A stretch of 18,312 nt of DNA from Bradyrhizobium sp. (GCA_019243075.1 JAFAUV010000438.1:1-18312); one strand, 5' to 3'. Positions 1-7,641 are shown, counted from the first letter of the stretch. Numbers and translations: made by a program. The notes: generated by a model from the sequence alone, not told the origin.

Positions 1-663
1 CGTGGGGTGGTCAAATATGCCGAAGGCTCCTGCCTGGTGAAGTTCGGCGACACCCATGTGCTGGTCACGGCCACCCTGGAAGAGCGGCTGCCGCCCTGGC
101 TGAAGGGGCAGGGTCGGGGCTGGGTCACGGCTGAATATGGCATGCTGCCCCGCGCCACGCTCGAGCGCACCCGGCGCGAGGCCTCCGCCGGCAAGCAGGG
201 CGGCCGCACCGTCGAGATCCAGCGTCTGATCGGCCGCTCGCTGCGCGCCACCATCGATCTCGAAGCACTCGGCGAACGCCAGATCACCGTCGACTGCGAC
301 GTGCTGCAGGCTGATGGCGGCACGCGCACCGCTTCCATCACCGGCGCCTGGGTCGCGCTTGCAGACTGCCTCAACTGGATGAAGGCGCGCAACATGATCA
401 AGGCCAGGGTGCTGCGCGACAATGTCGCCGCGGTCTCCTGCGGCATCTACCGGGGTACGCCGGTTCTCGACCTCGATTACGCCGAGGATTCGGAGGCCGA
501 CACCGACGCGAATTTCGTCATGACCGGCGACGGCCGCATCGTCGAGGTGCAAGGCACCGCGGAGAAGACTCCGTTCACGCAGGACGAATTTCTGGCGCTG
601 ATGGCTCTGGCGAAGAAGGGCGTCGCGCGCCTGGTCGATCTGCAAAAGCTCGCGATCGCCTGA
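1..663 (+). CDS. rph: Ribonuclease PH, 5'-truncated by window edge
   Basis: Phosphorolytic 3'-to-5' exoribonuclease that trims tRNA 3' ends, using phosphate and releasing nucleoside diphosphates. The reading frame is open from base 1 and ends at TGA 661-663, giving 220 codons. E. coli RNase PH is 238 residues, so only about 18 N-terminal residues are missing. The visible part starts within the EGSCLVKFGDTHVL segment and contains the phosphate-site block with GRTVEIQRLIGRSLR, then DCDVLQADGGTRTASITGA, then a C-terminal block ending in LQKLAIA, all typical of the family. GTG at position 7 is an in-frame valine codon, not the start. rdgB follows after 4 bases, so the two are probably co-transcribed. 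In related genomes rph lies beside hrcA, which would be just outside the window (known context, not seen here). Confidence 0.96.
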   Translation, partial: RGVVKYAEGSCLVKFGDTHVLVTATLEERLPPWLKGQGRGWVTAEYGMLPRATLERTRREASAGKQGGRTVEIQRLIGRSLRATIDLEALGERQITVDCDVLQADGGTRTASITGAWVALADCLNWMKARNMIKARVLRDNVAAVSCGIYRGTPVLDLDYAEDSEADTDANFVMTGDGRIVEVQGTAEKTPFTQDEFLALMALAKKGVARLVDLQKLAIA

Positions 664-667
664 CATC

Positions 668-1303
668 ATGCATCGGCAGATCACCGGCAAGCTCGTCATC
701 GCGACCCACAATCCCGGCAAGCTCGCCGAGATGCGCGAATTGCTGGCGCCCTACGGCATCGAGGCGGTTTCGGCCGGCGAGCTCGGGCTCGGCGAACCGG
801 AAGAAACCGGCAAGACGTTCGAGGCCAACGCGCGGATCAAGGCGATCGCGGCGGCGCAGGCCGCGAGATTGCCGGCCTTTGCCGATGATTCCGGCCTGGT
901 CGTCGATGCGCTCGACGGTGCGCCCGGCATCTATTCGGCGCGCTGGGCCGGACCCAACAAGGACTTCAACGACGCGATGGCGCGGATCGAGCGGCTGTTG
1001 CAGGAGCGCGGCGCGACTGCGCCGGAGAAGCGTGGCGCGCGTTTCGTCTCCGCGCTCTGCGTCGCCTGGCCTGACGACCATCTCGAGCAGGTCGAGGCGC
1101 ACGCCGACGGCACGCTGGTCTGGCCGCCGCGCGGCAGCGCCGGATTCGGCTATGATCCGATGTTCCTGCCTGACGGCTTCGACCGCACCTTCGGCGAGAT
1201 GACCAGCATCGAGAAGCACGGCCTGCCGCCCCTGGGCCTTGGCCTGTCGCATCGCGCAAGAGCCTTCGTAAAACTTGCGGAGATTTGCCTTGAGCGGCGC
1301 TGA
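668..1303 (+). CDS. rdgB: RdgB/HAM1 non-canonical purine NTP pyrophosphatase
   Basis: House-cleaning enzyme that hydrolyses dITP, ITP and XTP to the monophosphate plus pyrophosphate, keeping deaminated purines out of DNA and RNA. The 211-residue product has the expected length. It begins with the substrate-binding segment ATHNPGKLAEM (residues 12-22), has the catalytic ADDSGL motif with the acidic pair at D73-D74, then GAPGIYSARWAG, and the purine-recognition block GFGYDPMFLP. ATG 668 lies only 4 bases after the rph stop with no clear Shine-Dalgarno of its own, suggesting coupling to rph. The 3' end overlaps the proposed hemW start by 14 bases. No key residue appears to be missing. Confidence 0.96.
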   Translation: MHRQITGKLVIATHNPGKLAEMRELLAPYGIEAVSAGELGLGEPEETGKTFEANARIKAIAAAQAARLPAFADDSGLVVDALDGAPGIYSARWAGPNKDFNDAMARIERLLQERGATAPEKRGARFVSALCVAWPDDHLEQVEAHADGTLVWPPRGSAGFGYDPMFLPDGFDRTFGEMTSIEKHGLPPLGLGLSHRARAFVKLAEICLERR

Positions 1304-2486
1304 ACGCCCCCTGCCTAATCCTGCCTCGCAAGCGGGGGAGGGAGAAGCTGCTTTCGGCGTCTACGTGCACTGGCCGTTCTGCCTGTCGAAATGCCCGTAT
1401 TGCGATTTCAACAGCCATGTACGCCACGCCGCCATTGACGAAGATCGCTTCGCGCGGGCCTTGGCGCGCGAGATCGAGACCACGGCCGCCCGGATCGGCC
1501 GGCGCGAAGTCACCTCGATCTTTCTTGGCGGCGGCACGCCGTCGCTGATGCAGCCCGAAACGGTCGGCGCCGTGCTGGACGCCATCGGCAGGCACTGGCG
1601 CGTCGCCCCGGATGCCGAGGTGACGCTCGAGGCCAATCCGACGAGCGTGGAGGCGACGCGCTTTGCCGGCTATCGGGCGGCGGGCGTCAACCGCGTGTCG
1701 CTCGGCGTGCAGGCGCTCGACGACGTCTCGCTGAAGGAACTCGGCCGGCTGCACACGGCGCGCGAGGCCCTCGAAGCGGTCGCGATTGCACGCAAATCGT
1801 TCCAACGCTATTCATTTGATCTGATCTATGCCCGACCGGGCCAGACGCCGGCGATGTGGGCGGAAGAATTGGCGCGCGCGACCAAGGAAGCCGCCGAGCA
1901 CCTGTCGCTCTATCAGCTCACCATCGAGGAAGGCACGCCGTTCTTCGCGCTGCATGCCGCGGGCAAGCTGAAGACGCCGCAGGAAGCCGTGGCCCGCGCG
2001 CTCTACGATGTGACCCAGGATGTCTGCGCCAAACACGGCCTGCCGGCCTATGAGATTTCCAACCACGCGCGAAAAGGCGCCGAGTGCCGGCACAACCTGG
2101 TCTATTGGCGCGGCGAGGAATATGCCGGCATCGGCCCGGGCGCGCATGGCCGGATCGATATCGGCGGCCGCAGGCATGCGACGGCGACCGAGAAGCGCCC
2201 GGAAGCGTGGCTGATGCGGGTCGAGGCCAACGGCCACGGCGTCACCACGGATGATGTGCTCAGTCGCGAGGAGCGCGCCGACGAATCCCTCATGATGGGC
2301 CTGCGGCTCGCCGAGGGCATCGATCCCGTGCGCTATGCGGCGCTTTCCGGCCGCATGCTCGACGAACGCCGCATTGCGATCCTGCGCGAAGAGGGCGCCA
2401 TCACCGTCGATGCAGATGGCCGGCTGCGCGTCACCCGGTCCGGATTTCCCGTACTGGATGCGGTCGTGGCTGATCTGGCGGCTTGA
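1290..2486 (+). CDS. hemW: HemW-like radical SAM protein (coproporphyrinogen III oxidase-like)
   Basis: Radical-SAM protein of the HemN/HemW family. HemW is regarded as a heme-binding chaperone that delivers heme to respiratory enzymes, rather than a true oxygen-independent coproporphyrinogen oxidase. The CxxxCxxC iron-sulfur motif is CLSKCPYC (C31, C35, C38 with this start). It is followed by FLGGGTPSLM, EANPTS, SLGVQALDD and a C-terminal HemN-type domain. I chose TTG 1290 because GGAGA (1279-1283) sits 6 bases upstream. An in-frame TTG at 1275 would add five residues and lacks such a site. The protein is then 398 residues. Residues 5-19 are a low-complexity stretch encoded by a repeat-like palindrome (see 1307-1345), so the true start could also be further downstream. 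A TGA at 2484-2486 is followed at once by a repeat. Confidence 0.93.
   Translation: MSGAERPLPNPASQAGEGEAAFGVYVHWPFCLSKCPYCDFNSHVRHAAIDEDRFARALAREIETTAARIGRREVTSIFLGGGTPSLMQPETVGAVLDAIGRHWRVAPDAEVTLEANPTSVEATRFAGYRAAGVNRVSLGVQALDDVSLKELGRLHTAREALEAVAIARKSFQRYSFDLIYARPGQTPAMWAEELARATKEAAEHLSLYQLTIEEGTPFFALHAAGKLKTPQEAVARALYDVTQDVCAKHGLPAYEISNHARKGAECRHNLVYWRGEEYAGIGPGAHGRIDIGGRRHATATEKRPEAWLMRVEANGHGVTTDDVLSREERADESLMMGLRLAEGIDPVRYAALSGRMLDERRIAILREEGAITVDADGRLRVTRSGFPVLDAVVADLAA
1307..1345 (+). repeat. REP-like palindromic element inside the hemW 5' coding region
   Basis: Positions 1321-1329 can pair with 1332-1340 (one mismatch, one G-U, two-base AA loop around CGC-AA-GCG). The reverse strand reads in one frame as SLPRLRGRIRQG. 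That peptide is a familiar false translation of short intergenic repeats in Bradyrhizobium-type genomes (recalled, not searched). Here it is translated as PLPNPASQAGEGE in HemW, ahead of the conserved domain. Confidence 0.45.
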
Positions 2487-2493
2487 TCATTTG

Positions 2494-2538
2494 CGCATGA
2501 TCTTGCCGGAAGCCGCACCCACTTTTCCGGATCATGCG
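2494..2538. repeat. Intergenic palindromic repeat, GCATGATC type
   Basis: Perfect 9-base inverted arms CGCATGATC (2494-2502) and GATCATGCG (2530-2538) flank 27 bases that include CCGGAAGCCGCACCCACTTT. I recognise this layout as a dispersed repeat common between genes in Bradyrhizobium and relatives. It fills the 57-base gap between the convergent hemW and lipoprotein genes, where the transcript hairpin could also end or stabilise messages from either side. The terminator role is inference; there is no clear T-run. Confidence 0.65.
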
Positions 2539-2543
2539 GCTAA

Positions 2544-3776
2544 CTAAGCAGCAAAACTCTTTGGCGAGCCTGCGACCGGCACACCGCCGCCATTGCCGAC
2601 CCGCATGACCGCGAGCCCGCGCTCGTTGGTGCCATCAGGGCGAAACCGGAACAGCCCGTCGATGCCGGCGAATCCGGAGGGGCTTTGCAGAACATCGGGC
2701 GAGAAGCGTTGCGCGCCTTGCGTTCGCGCCAGTGCCGCGACGAGGGCGACGGCATCGTAGGCAAGGGTTGCGGTACGCACCGGCTCGCCGCCATACCGGG
2801 TGCGGTAGCGGCCCGAGAAGGCGCGAAAGCCGGCCGGATCCGGCGCGGCATAGAGGCCGCCCTGCAGGCCCGGGCTGGCGAACACCCGCGGATTGTCCCA
2901 AAGCCCGGTGCCGAGCAACTGGATGTTGCGCAGATTGGCGCCGGCGGCCGTCAGCGCGTCGGCGGAGGCGACGACCGAATCGCCGTCGTCGGCGAGCAGC
3001 AGCGCGTCGGCCTGCCCGAGCTGCTGCGTTACGTTGCGGGCCGGGGTGGCGCGGTCGCCGGAATATTTTTCGAAGGCGACGACGCGTCCGCCGCGGCGGC
3101 TGACCGCCGTCTTGAAGGCGGCCTCGACCACGTTGCCATAGGCGTTGTCGGGCAATAGCGCCGCGAAGGATTTCTTGCCGATGCTCGCGGAATATTCGAC
3201 GATACGGCTGACGTCGGACTCCGGCAGGAAGCTCAGGAGATAGACGCCGCGGCTGGCGATGCTCGAATCCGTCGAGAACGCGATCACCGAAATGCCCCGC
3301 GCGCGCGCCACCTGCGCGACCGATGGCACCGACAGGGCGAACAGCGGCCCCAGGATGATCTCGGCGCCTTCGCTGACCGCCTGCTGCGCGCTTTGCTGCG
3401 CGCCCTGCGGGCTGCCGCCGTCATCCTTGACCAGAAGCTGGATGTTCGGATTCTGGAATTCCGCAAGTGCCATTTCGCCGGCATTCTTCATCGATTGCGC
3501 GGCGACGCCGGCATTGCCCGATGCCGACAGCGGCAGGATCAGCCCGACCTTGACCTGGCCATTGCCGATCGCGGTGGGCTGCTGGGCCGGACCGGCCGGC
3601 GCCGTTGGCGCGTCGGGGCCCGAGAACGGATTGGAGAATTGGCTGAGGCTCTGCTGGACGCTGGAGCAGGCTGCGAGCAGGGGCGCACCAAGCAACAGGC
3701 CGAGCGCCGTCCGGCGGGTCGCGCTCGGCTGCTTTGAACCCGTGAACTCAGACTTCGGTTTTTGCGGGCCCAGCAT
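2544..3776 (-). CDS. LpoA/LppC-family lipoprotein (penicillin-binding protein activator-like)
   Basis: Predicted lipoprotein with a periplasmic-binding-protein type I fold, related to the C-terminal domain of E. coli LpoA (which activates PBP1a) and to Leu/Ile/Val-type binding proteins. With ATG 3776 the product is 410 residues. A basic N-terminus with a twin arginine (TRRTALG, R21-R22) leads into a hydrophobic stretch and a lipobox LLAAC with C37 as the lipidated cysteine. The mature part contains KVGLILPLSASGN and later ILGPLFALSVP, typical of this fold. I chose ATG 3776 because GAAGAG lies about 5 bases upstream on the minus strand. ATG 3851 would add 25 residues, has no ribosome site, and would push the signal peptide inward. 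It lacks the N-terminal TPR half of the 678-residue E. coli protein. Divergence from rsmI and proximity to yraN match the E. coli lpoA neighbourhood. Direct evidence for PBP activation in this lineage is not available to me. Confidence 0.82.
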   Translation of the reverse strand: MLGPQKPKSEFTGSKQPSATRRTALGLLLGAPLLAACSSVQQSLSQFSNPFSGPDAPTAPAGPAQQPTAIGNGQVKVGLILPLSASGNAGVAAQSMKNAGEMALAEFQNPNIQLLVKDDGGSPQGAQQSAQQAVSEGAEIILGPLFALSVPSVAQVARARGISVIAFSTDSSIASRGVYLLSFLPESDVSRIVEYSASIGKKSFAALLPDNAYGNVVEAAFKTAVSRRGGRVVAFEKYSGDRATPARNVTQQLGQADALLLADDGDSVVASADALTAAGANLRNIQLLGTGLWDNPRVFASPGLQGGLYAAPDPAGFRAFSGRYRTRYGGEPVRTATLAYDAVALVAALARTQGAQRFSPDVLQSPSGFAGIDGLFRFRPDGTNERGLAVMRVGNGGGVPVAGSPKSFAA

Positions 3777-3983
3777 TGCATCTCTTCGCTTGACCGGTCG
3801 GAAGCGGCCGGCACTCCCCCAGGCAAAAGATTGGGAGGGCGATTCAGGCATATTGTCGGCGAATAGTTAACCAAAACAAAAGGATTATGGCCCCGCTGCT
3901 GGCCCGATGAGATGCTTCCTTGTCGCGCGCCAACTGGGCTTGCGATGTGGCGCCGCGGCCATCTCCCCTCTAAGCTGGACATT
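3777..3983. other. Divergent intergenic region, lipoprotein gene / rsmI
   Basis: These 207 bases must hold the promoters for both divergent genes if the chosen starts are right. Both genes have in-frame ATGs inside it (3851 on -, 3912 on +) with poor ribosome sites, which I reject as starts. The only AT-rich patch is 3851-3900, containing GTTAAC (3866-3871). I could not pick a convincing -35/-10 pair on either strand. Confidence 0.5.
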
Positions 3984-4940
3984 ATGCGCGCAAAAGCTGC
4001 CCCGATAAATACCGAAGGCCGCACGGAACCCGCTCGTCACTTCACGGTCGGCGGCCATGTTCTGGCCGCCACGAAGGCGACCGCGGGGCTTCACCTTGTC
4101 GCAACCCCGATCGGCAATCTTGGCGACATTACGCTGCGCGCGCTTCAGACGCTGGCCGGCGTCGACCTGATCGCCTGCGAGGACACGCGCATCACGCGGC
4201 GGTTGACCGAGCGCTATGGCATCACCGCGGAGCTGACGCCCTACCACGAGCACAACGCGGCAACCGCACGGCCGAAGCTTCTGGAGCAGCTCGCGCAAGG
4301 CGCGTCGATCGCACTGGTGTCGGACGCCGGTACGCCGCTGATTTCCGACCCTGGCTACAAGCTGGTCCGCGAGGCCTGCGCCACCGGACACGCGGTCAAC
4401 GCGTTGCCCGGGCCGTCGTCGGTGCTGACCGCGCTATCGGTCGCGGCGCTGCCGACCGACCGGTTTTTCTTCGAAGGATTTTTGCCGGCCAAACAGGCCG
4501 CCCGCCGCGCGCGGCTCGGCGAGCTTGCCCGCATCGAGGCGACGCTGGTGCTGTTCGAATCCGGCCATCGCCTGCAGGACACGCTGCGCGATCTCGCCGA
4601 ATTGATGGGCGCGCGGGAGGCGGCGATCTGCCGGGAGCTGACTAAACTGCATGAACAAATTTCGCGCGCCACGCTTTTTGAATTGGCGGCGCGCGCCGAC
4701 GCGCTCGAAACCCGCGGCGAATTCGTGCTGGTGATCGGCCCGCCGGCGCGCGGCGCCCACGTCCTGACGGCGGACGCACTCGACGATCTCTTGCGCGAGC
4801 AGCTCCACCATCACAGCGTCAAGGACGCGGTGGCGCATGCCGTCGAACTGTCGGGCCGACCACGCCGTGAGATCTATGCCCGCGCGCTCGAGCTTGCCAA
4901 GCATGCGGGCCCCCAGCATGCCAAGGACGCCCATGAGTGA
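3984..4940 (+). CDS. rsmI: 16S rRNA (cytidine-2'-O)-methyltransferase RsmI
   Basis: SAM-dependent tetrapyrrole-methylase-fold enzyme that 2'-O-methylates C1402 of 16S rRNA in the decoding centre. The 318-residue product contains the family blocks in order: LHLVATPIGNLGD (residues 36-48), ACEDTR, PYHEHN, LVSDAGTPLISDPG, ALPGPSSVLTAL, FFFEGFLP and FESGHRL. ATG 3984 gives about 35 residues before the first block. ATG 3912 would add 24 more that look like non-coding sequence. The stop overlaps the yraN start by 8 bases, implying one transcript and translational coupling. RsmI and YraN are neighbours in many bacteria. Confidence 0.95.
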   Translation: MRAKAAPINTEGRTEPARHFTVGGHVLAATKATAGLHLVATPIGNLGDITLRALQTLAGVDLIACEDTRITRRLTERYGITAELTPYHEHNAATARPKLLEQLAQGASIALVSDAGTPLISDPGYKLVREACATGHAVNALPGPSSVLTALSVAALPTDRFFFEGFLPAKQAARRARLGELARIEATLVLFESGHRLQDTLRDLAELMGAREAAICRELTKLHEQISRATLFELAARADALETRGEFVLVIGPPARGAHVLTADALDDLLREQLHHHSVKDAVAHAVELSGRPRREIYARALELAKHAGPQHAKDAHE

Positions 4941-5328
4941 CCGCGCCGCCCCGGAAAAAGGAGCCGCGCCGGCGCGCATCGCTGCGTTCCGGACCGGCCT
5001 GTCCGCCGAAAGCCGCGCCGCCGCTCTTCTGATGGCCAAGGGCTATCGCATTCTGGCCAAACGCTATCGCACGCCGCATGGCGAGATCGATCTTGTCGCC
5101 AAACGCCGCAATCTGCTCGCCTTTGTCGAGGTCAAGGCCCGCGCCACGCTGGACGAGGCGGCCTATGCGGTGACGCCGCGCCAGCAGGCGCGCATCATCA
5201 ATGCCGCGCGGGCCTGGCTTGCGGCGCACCCTGATCATGGGGAATTCGAGCTGCGCTTTGACGCCATCCTGATTGCGCCGCGGCGCCTGCCGCGGCATCT
5301 GTCTGCAGCCTTCGACGCTTCGCCTTAA
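4933..5328 (+). CDS. yraN: YraN/UPF0102 family nuclease-fold protein
   Basis: Small protein of the UPF0102 family, with a PD-(D/E)XK (Holliday-junction-resolvase-like) fold; the cellular role is not established. The 131-residue product has the core GEIDLVAKR...FVEVKAR, with D53 and E66-V-K68 at the expected catalytic positions. An N-terminal helix precedes it with GLSAESRAAALLMAKGYRIL. ATG 4933 is preceded by AAGGA at 4923-4927 with a 5-base spacer, and overlaps the rsmI stop by 8 bases. Longer in-frame starts upstream (from 4837) would translate rsmI sequence in another frame and are rejected. gshB follows after 31 bases. Confidence 0.92.
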   Translation: MSDRAAPEKGAAPARIAAFRTGLSAESRAAALLMAKGYRILAKRYRTPHGEIDLVAKRRNLLAFVEVKARATLDEAAYAVTPRQQARIINAARAWLAAHPDHGEFELRFDAILIAPRRLPRHLSAAFDASP

Positions 5329-5359
5329 AAGATCCCTCAAGAGAGACCCGGGCCTTTCC

Positions 5360-6307
5360 ATGAAATTGAACGTCGCCGTCCAGATGGACCCCATCGCGCG
5401 GATCAACATCCGGGGCGATTCCACCTTCGCGCTGCTGCTGGAAGCGCAAAAGCGCGGCCATGGGCTGTCCTATTACACGCCGGACAAGCTCTCGCTGGTC
5501 GGCAGCGAGCTGTTCGCCCCGGTCCAGCTCCTCACCGTCCGCGACGAGCAGGGCAATCACTTCGCGCTTGGCGAGCCCCGTCGCGAGCCCCTCGCGTCCT
5601 TTGACGTCGTCCTGCTCCGCCAGGATCCGCCCTTCGACCTCGCTTACATCACCTCGACGCATTTCCTCGAGCGCATCCACCCCAAGACGCTGGTGGTGAA
5701 CAATCCGGCCAGCGTGCGCAACGCGCCGGAAAAGCTGTTCGTGATGGACTTCCCGCAACTGATGCCGCCGACCCTGATCTCGCGCGACCTCGACGAGATC
5801 AACGCCTTCCGCGACACCCATGGCGCCGTGGTCATGAAGCCGCTGCACGGCCATGGCGGCGCGGCGGTGTTCCGCATCATGCCGCAGGACATGAATTTCG
5901 GCTCGCTGTTCGACATGTTCTCGGTTACGTTCAGGGAACCCTGGGTGATCCAGCGCTTCATCTCGAACGTCAAGCATGGTGACAAGCGCATCATCCTGGT
6001 CGATGGCGAATTCGCCGGCGCCGTCAACCGCGTGCCGGCCGCCGACGACCTGCGTTCCAACATGGTGCGCGGCGGTGCGGCTCAGGCGACCGAGCTCACG
6101 CCGCGCGAGCGCGAAATCTGCGCAACCCTCCGACCGGAGCTGAAGAAGCGGGGTCTGCTCTTCGTCGGCATCGACGTGATCGACGACCATCTCACCGAGA
6201 TCAACGTCACCTCGCCGACCGGCATCCGCGCGGTCGCTCGGCTGGGTGGTCCCGATATTGCCGCCAAGATCTGGGACGCGATCGAGGCGAAGCGAGGCGG
6301 GAAATAG
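5360..6307 (+). CDS. gshB: Glutathione synthetase
   Basis: ATP-grasp ligase that joins gamma-glutamylcysteine and glycine to make glutathione in the cytosol. The 315-residue length matches E. coli GshB (316). The N-terminus carries the family signature MDPIARINIRGDST, then LLRQDPPFDLAYITSTHFLE. The ATP-grasp lysine and glycine-rich loop are in VVMKPLHGHGGAAVFRI, and the Mg/ATP site is in FVGIDVIDDHLTEINVTSPTG. ATG 5360 matches the usual start MKLNVAVQMDP. It follows yraN by 31 bases and is probably on the rsmI-yraN transcript. No gshA is nearby. Confidence 0.96.
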   Translation: MKLNVAVQMDPIARINIRGDSTFALLLEAQKRGHGLSYYTPDKLSLVGSELFAPVQLLTVRDEQGNHFALGEPRREPLASFDVVLLRQDPPFDLAYITSTHFLERIHPKTLVVNNPASVRNAPEKLFVMDFPQLMPPTLISRDLDEINAFRDTHGAVVMKPLHGHGGAAVFRIMPQDMNFGSLFDMFSVTFREPWVIQRFISNVKHGDKRIILVDGEFAGAVNRVPAADDLRSNMVRGGAAQATELTPREREICATLRPELKKRGLLFVGIDVIDDHLTEINVTSPTGIRAVARLGGPDIAAKIWDAIEAKRGGK

Positions 6308-6346
6308 CATTCTCCTGCTGGGCGAGCGGACGAAATGATTCTACTG

Positions 6347-6365
6347 CACGCCTGGCCAAGGCGTG
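6347..6365. promoter_or_regulatory. 19-bp dyad between gshB and the MBL gene (operator or stem-loop)
   Basis: CACGCC (6347-6352) and GGCGTG (6360-6365) are perfect 6-base inverted arms around TGGCCAA, whose TGGCCA is itself palindromic. It lies 39 bases after the gshB stop and 108 bases before the MBL start. It could be a regulator-binding dyad for the MBL gene or a transcript-end hairpin for gshB. The rest of the 166-base gap shows no gene. Confidence 0.3.
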
Positions 6366-6473
6366 ATCAGTCTTGCCAGCATCACAAAGCGGGCGCAGCA
6401 TATGTCCGTCCGGTTACGATCGAGCAGCCGATGGTCCGGACGACAAGATATGCAAAGACTGGGAGGAAGACGC

Positions 6474-7445
6474 ATGACAATTCCTGTTTCGCGACGATCC
6501 TTGCTTGCCCTTGGCGCCGGTCTCGGCGCTTCCGCCATGTTCGGCGACAGCGTGCTGGCCAAAGCCCCGAAACTCGGCACGCAGTCACCCTATTTCCACC
6601 GCATGAAGGTCGGCGATGCCGAAGTGACCGTGGTTTCCGATGGACCGCTTCCGCTCGGGCCGCCCAAGGGCACGTTCATCGGCGCGTCCGACGACGAGAT
6701 CAAGAAGATGCTGACCGACAACTTCCTGTCGCCGGACAATATCGTGCTCGAGCAGAACTCGCCAATCGTGAATACCGGCGACAAGCTCATCCTGTTCGAT
6801 ACGGGCATGGGCACCTCACAACTCTTCGGTCCGACCACCGGCCGCCAGCAGAAGAGCATGATGGAAGCCGGCATCAAGCCGGAAGACATCGATGCCGTGG
6901 TGTTCTCGCACGCTCATGTCGACCATATCGGCGGCGTGGTCGACGCCAGCGGCAAGGTGCTGTTTCCCAACGCGCAATACTACATCGCCCAGAACGACTT
7001 CGATTACTGGACCGATGAAGGCAAGATGGGCAGTCCGCTGAAGGACTTTATCGTCCACGCCCGCAAGAACCTGCTGCCGATCCGCGACAGGCTCGTGTTC
7101 TACAAGGACGGCGAGGCCTTCCTGCCTGGCGTTCAGGCCCTCGGCGCGCCCGGCCATACTGTTGGCCACACCATGTTCATGGTCACCTCGGGCAACAAAT
7201 CCTTCGCCTTCCTCGGCGACCTCACCCATCACCAGATTCTGCTGATGGAAAAGCCGCGGATGGAATTCTCCTACGACACCGACCCGAAACAGGCGGCCGA
7301 GAGCCGCGTCAAAATGTTGGACATGCTGGCCACCAACAAGATCCCTGTCATGTCCTATCACTATCCATGGCCGGGCTACGGTCACGTCGTCAAAACCGGC
7401 GAGGGTTTTCACTATCTGCCCGCGCCGATGGAGATGCTGCTCTGA
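6474..7445 (+). CDS. Exported metallo-beta-lactamase-fold hydrolase, methyl parathion hydrolase-like
   Basis: Predicted binuclear-metal hydrolase; substrate unknown. The 323-residue product starts with a twin-arginine signal (VSRRSLLALGAG, R7-R8, ending around VLAKA near residue 29), so it is probably folded and exported by Tat. The metal ligands of the MBL fold are all present: HAHVDH at residues 146-151, H228 in APGHTVGH, D249 in LGDL and H296 in SYHYPWPGYGH. The overall layout (YFHRMKVGDAEVTVVSDG near the start, INTG-like block, LFPNA, late SYH...PGYGH) resembles methyl parathion hydrolase and quorum-quenching-lactonase relatives rather than true beta-lactamases. ATG 6474 has a strong Shine-Dalgarno GGGAGGA (6461-6467) with a 6-base spacer. 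It appears to be a single-gene unit, with a hairpin downstream. Its position between gshB and yifB suggests an accessory insertion. Confidence 0.88.
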   Translation: MTIPVSRRSLLALGAGLGASAMFGDSVLAKAPKLGTQSPYFHRMKVGDAEVTVVSDGPLPLGPPKGTFIGASDDEIKKMLTDNFLSPDNIVLEQNSPIVNTGDKLILFDTGMGTSQLFGPTTGRQQKSMMEAGIKPEDIDAVVFSHAHVDHIGGVVDASGKVLFPNAQYYIAQNDFDYWTDEGKMGSPLKDFIVHARKNLLPIRDRLVFYKDGEAFLPGVQALGAPGHTVGHTMFMVTSGNKSFAFLGDLTHHQILLMEKPRMEFSYDTDPKQAAESRVKMLDMLATNKIPVMSYHYPWPGYGHVVKTGEGFHYLPAPMEMLL

Positions 7446-7465
7446 GCGACGATAAGAGGCTTTAA

Positions 7466-7494
7466 GGGGTGGTGGACGCGATGTCCGCCACCCC
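7466..7494 (+). terminator. Stem-loop after the MBL gene
   Basis: GGGGTGGTGGAC (7466-7477) pairs with GTCCGCCACCCC (7483-7494): twelve pairs including one U-G, with a GCGAT loop. It starts 20 bases after the MBL stop. It is followed by GTTGCC, not a T-run, so it is a strong hairpin but not a textbook intrinsic terminator. The rest of the gap up to 7641 contains no gene and no promoter I would defend. Confidence 0.55.
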
Positions 7495-7641
7495 GTTGCC
7501 CCGAAGAATGGCGGTTGTGCGACCCTGCTCATGAACCGGCTTTGAGTGGGCCGTTAGATCAGGCGTTTGGGCACGCCCGTTGGATGTTGCCCCTGGATTT
7601 TTCAGCCTGAATTCTAGCCTTCTCCGGCAAGGAACGCGCTC

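Noticed and set aside
3777..3851. A 25-residue N-terminal extension of the LpoA-like lipoprotein (ATG 3851)
   Set aside because: No Shine-Dalgarno upstream, and it would put the signal peptide too far from the N-terminus; ATG 3776 has GAAGAG upstream.
3867..3872. A TTAACC half-site as a CtrA site upstream of rsmI or the lipoprotein gene
   Set aside because: Only one half-site, with no second TTAA at the required spacing.
5198..6310. A 370-codon minus-strand open frame over gshB
   Set aside because: Antisense shadow of a clear GshB; composition is low-complexity and shows no family motif.
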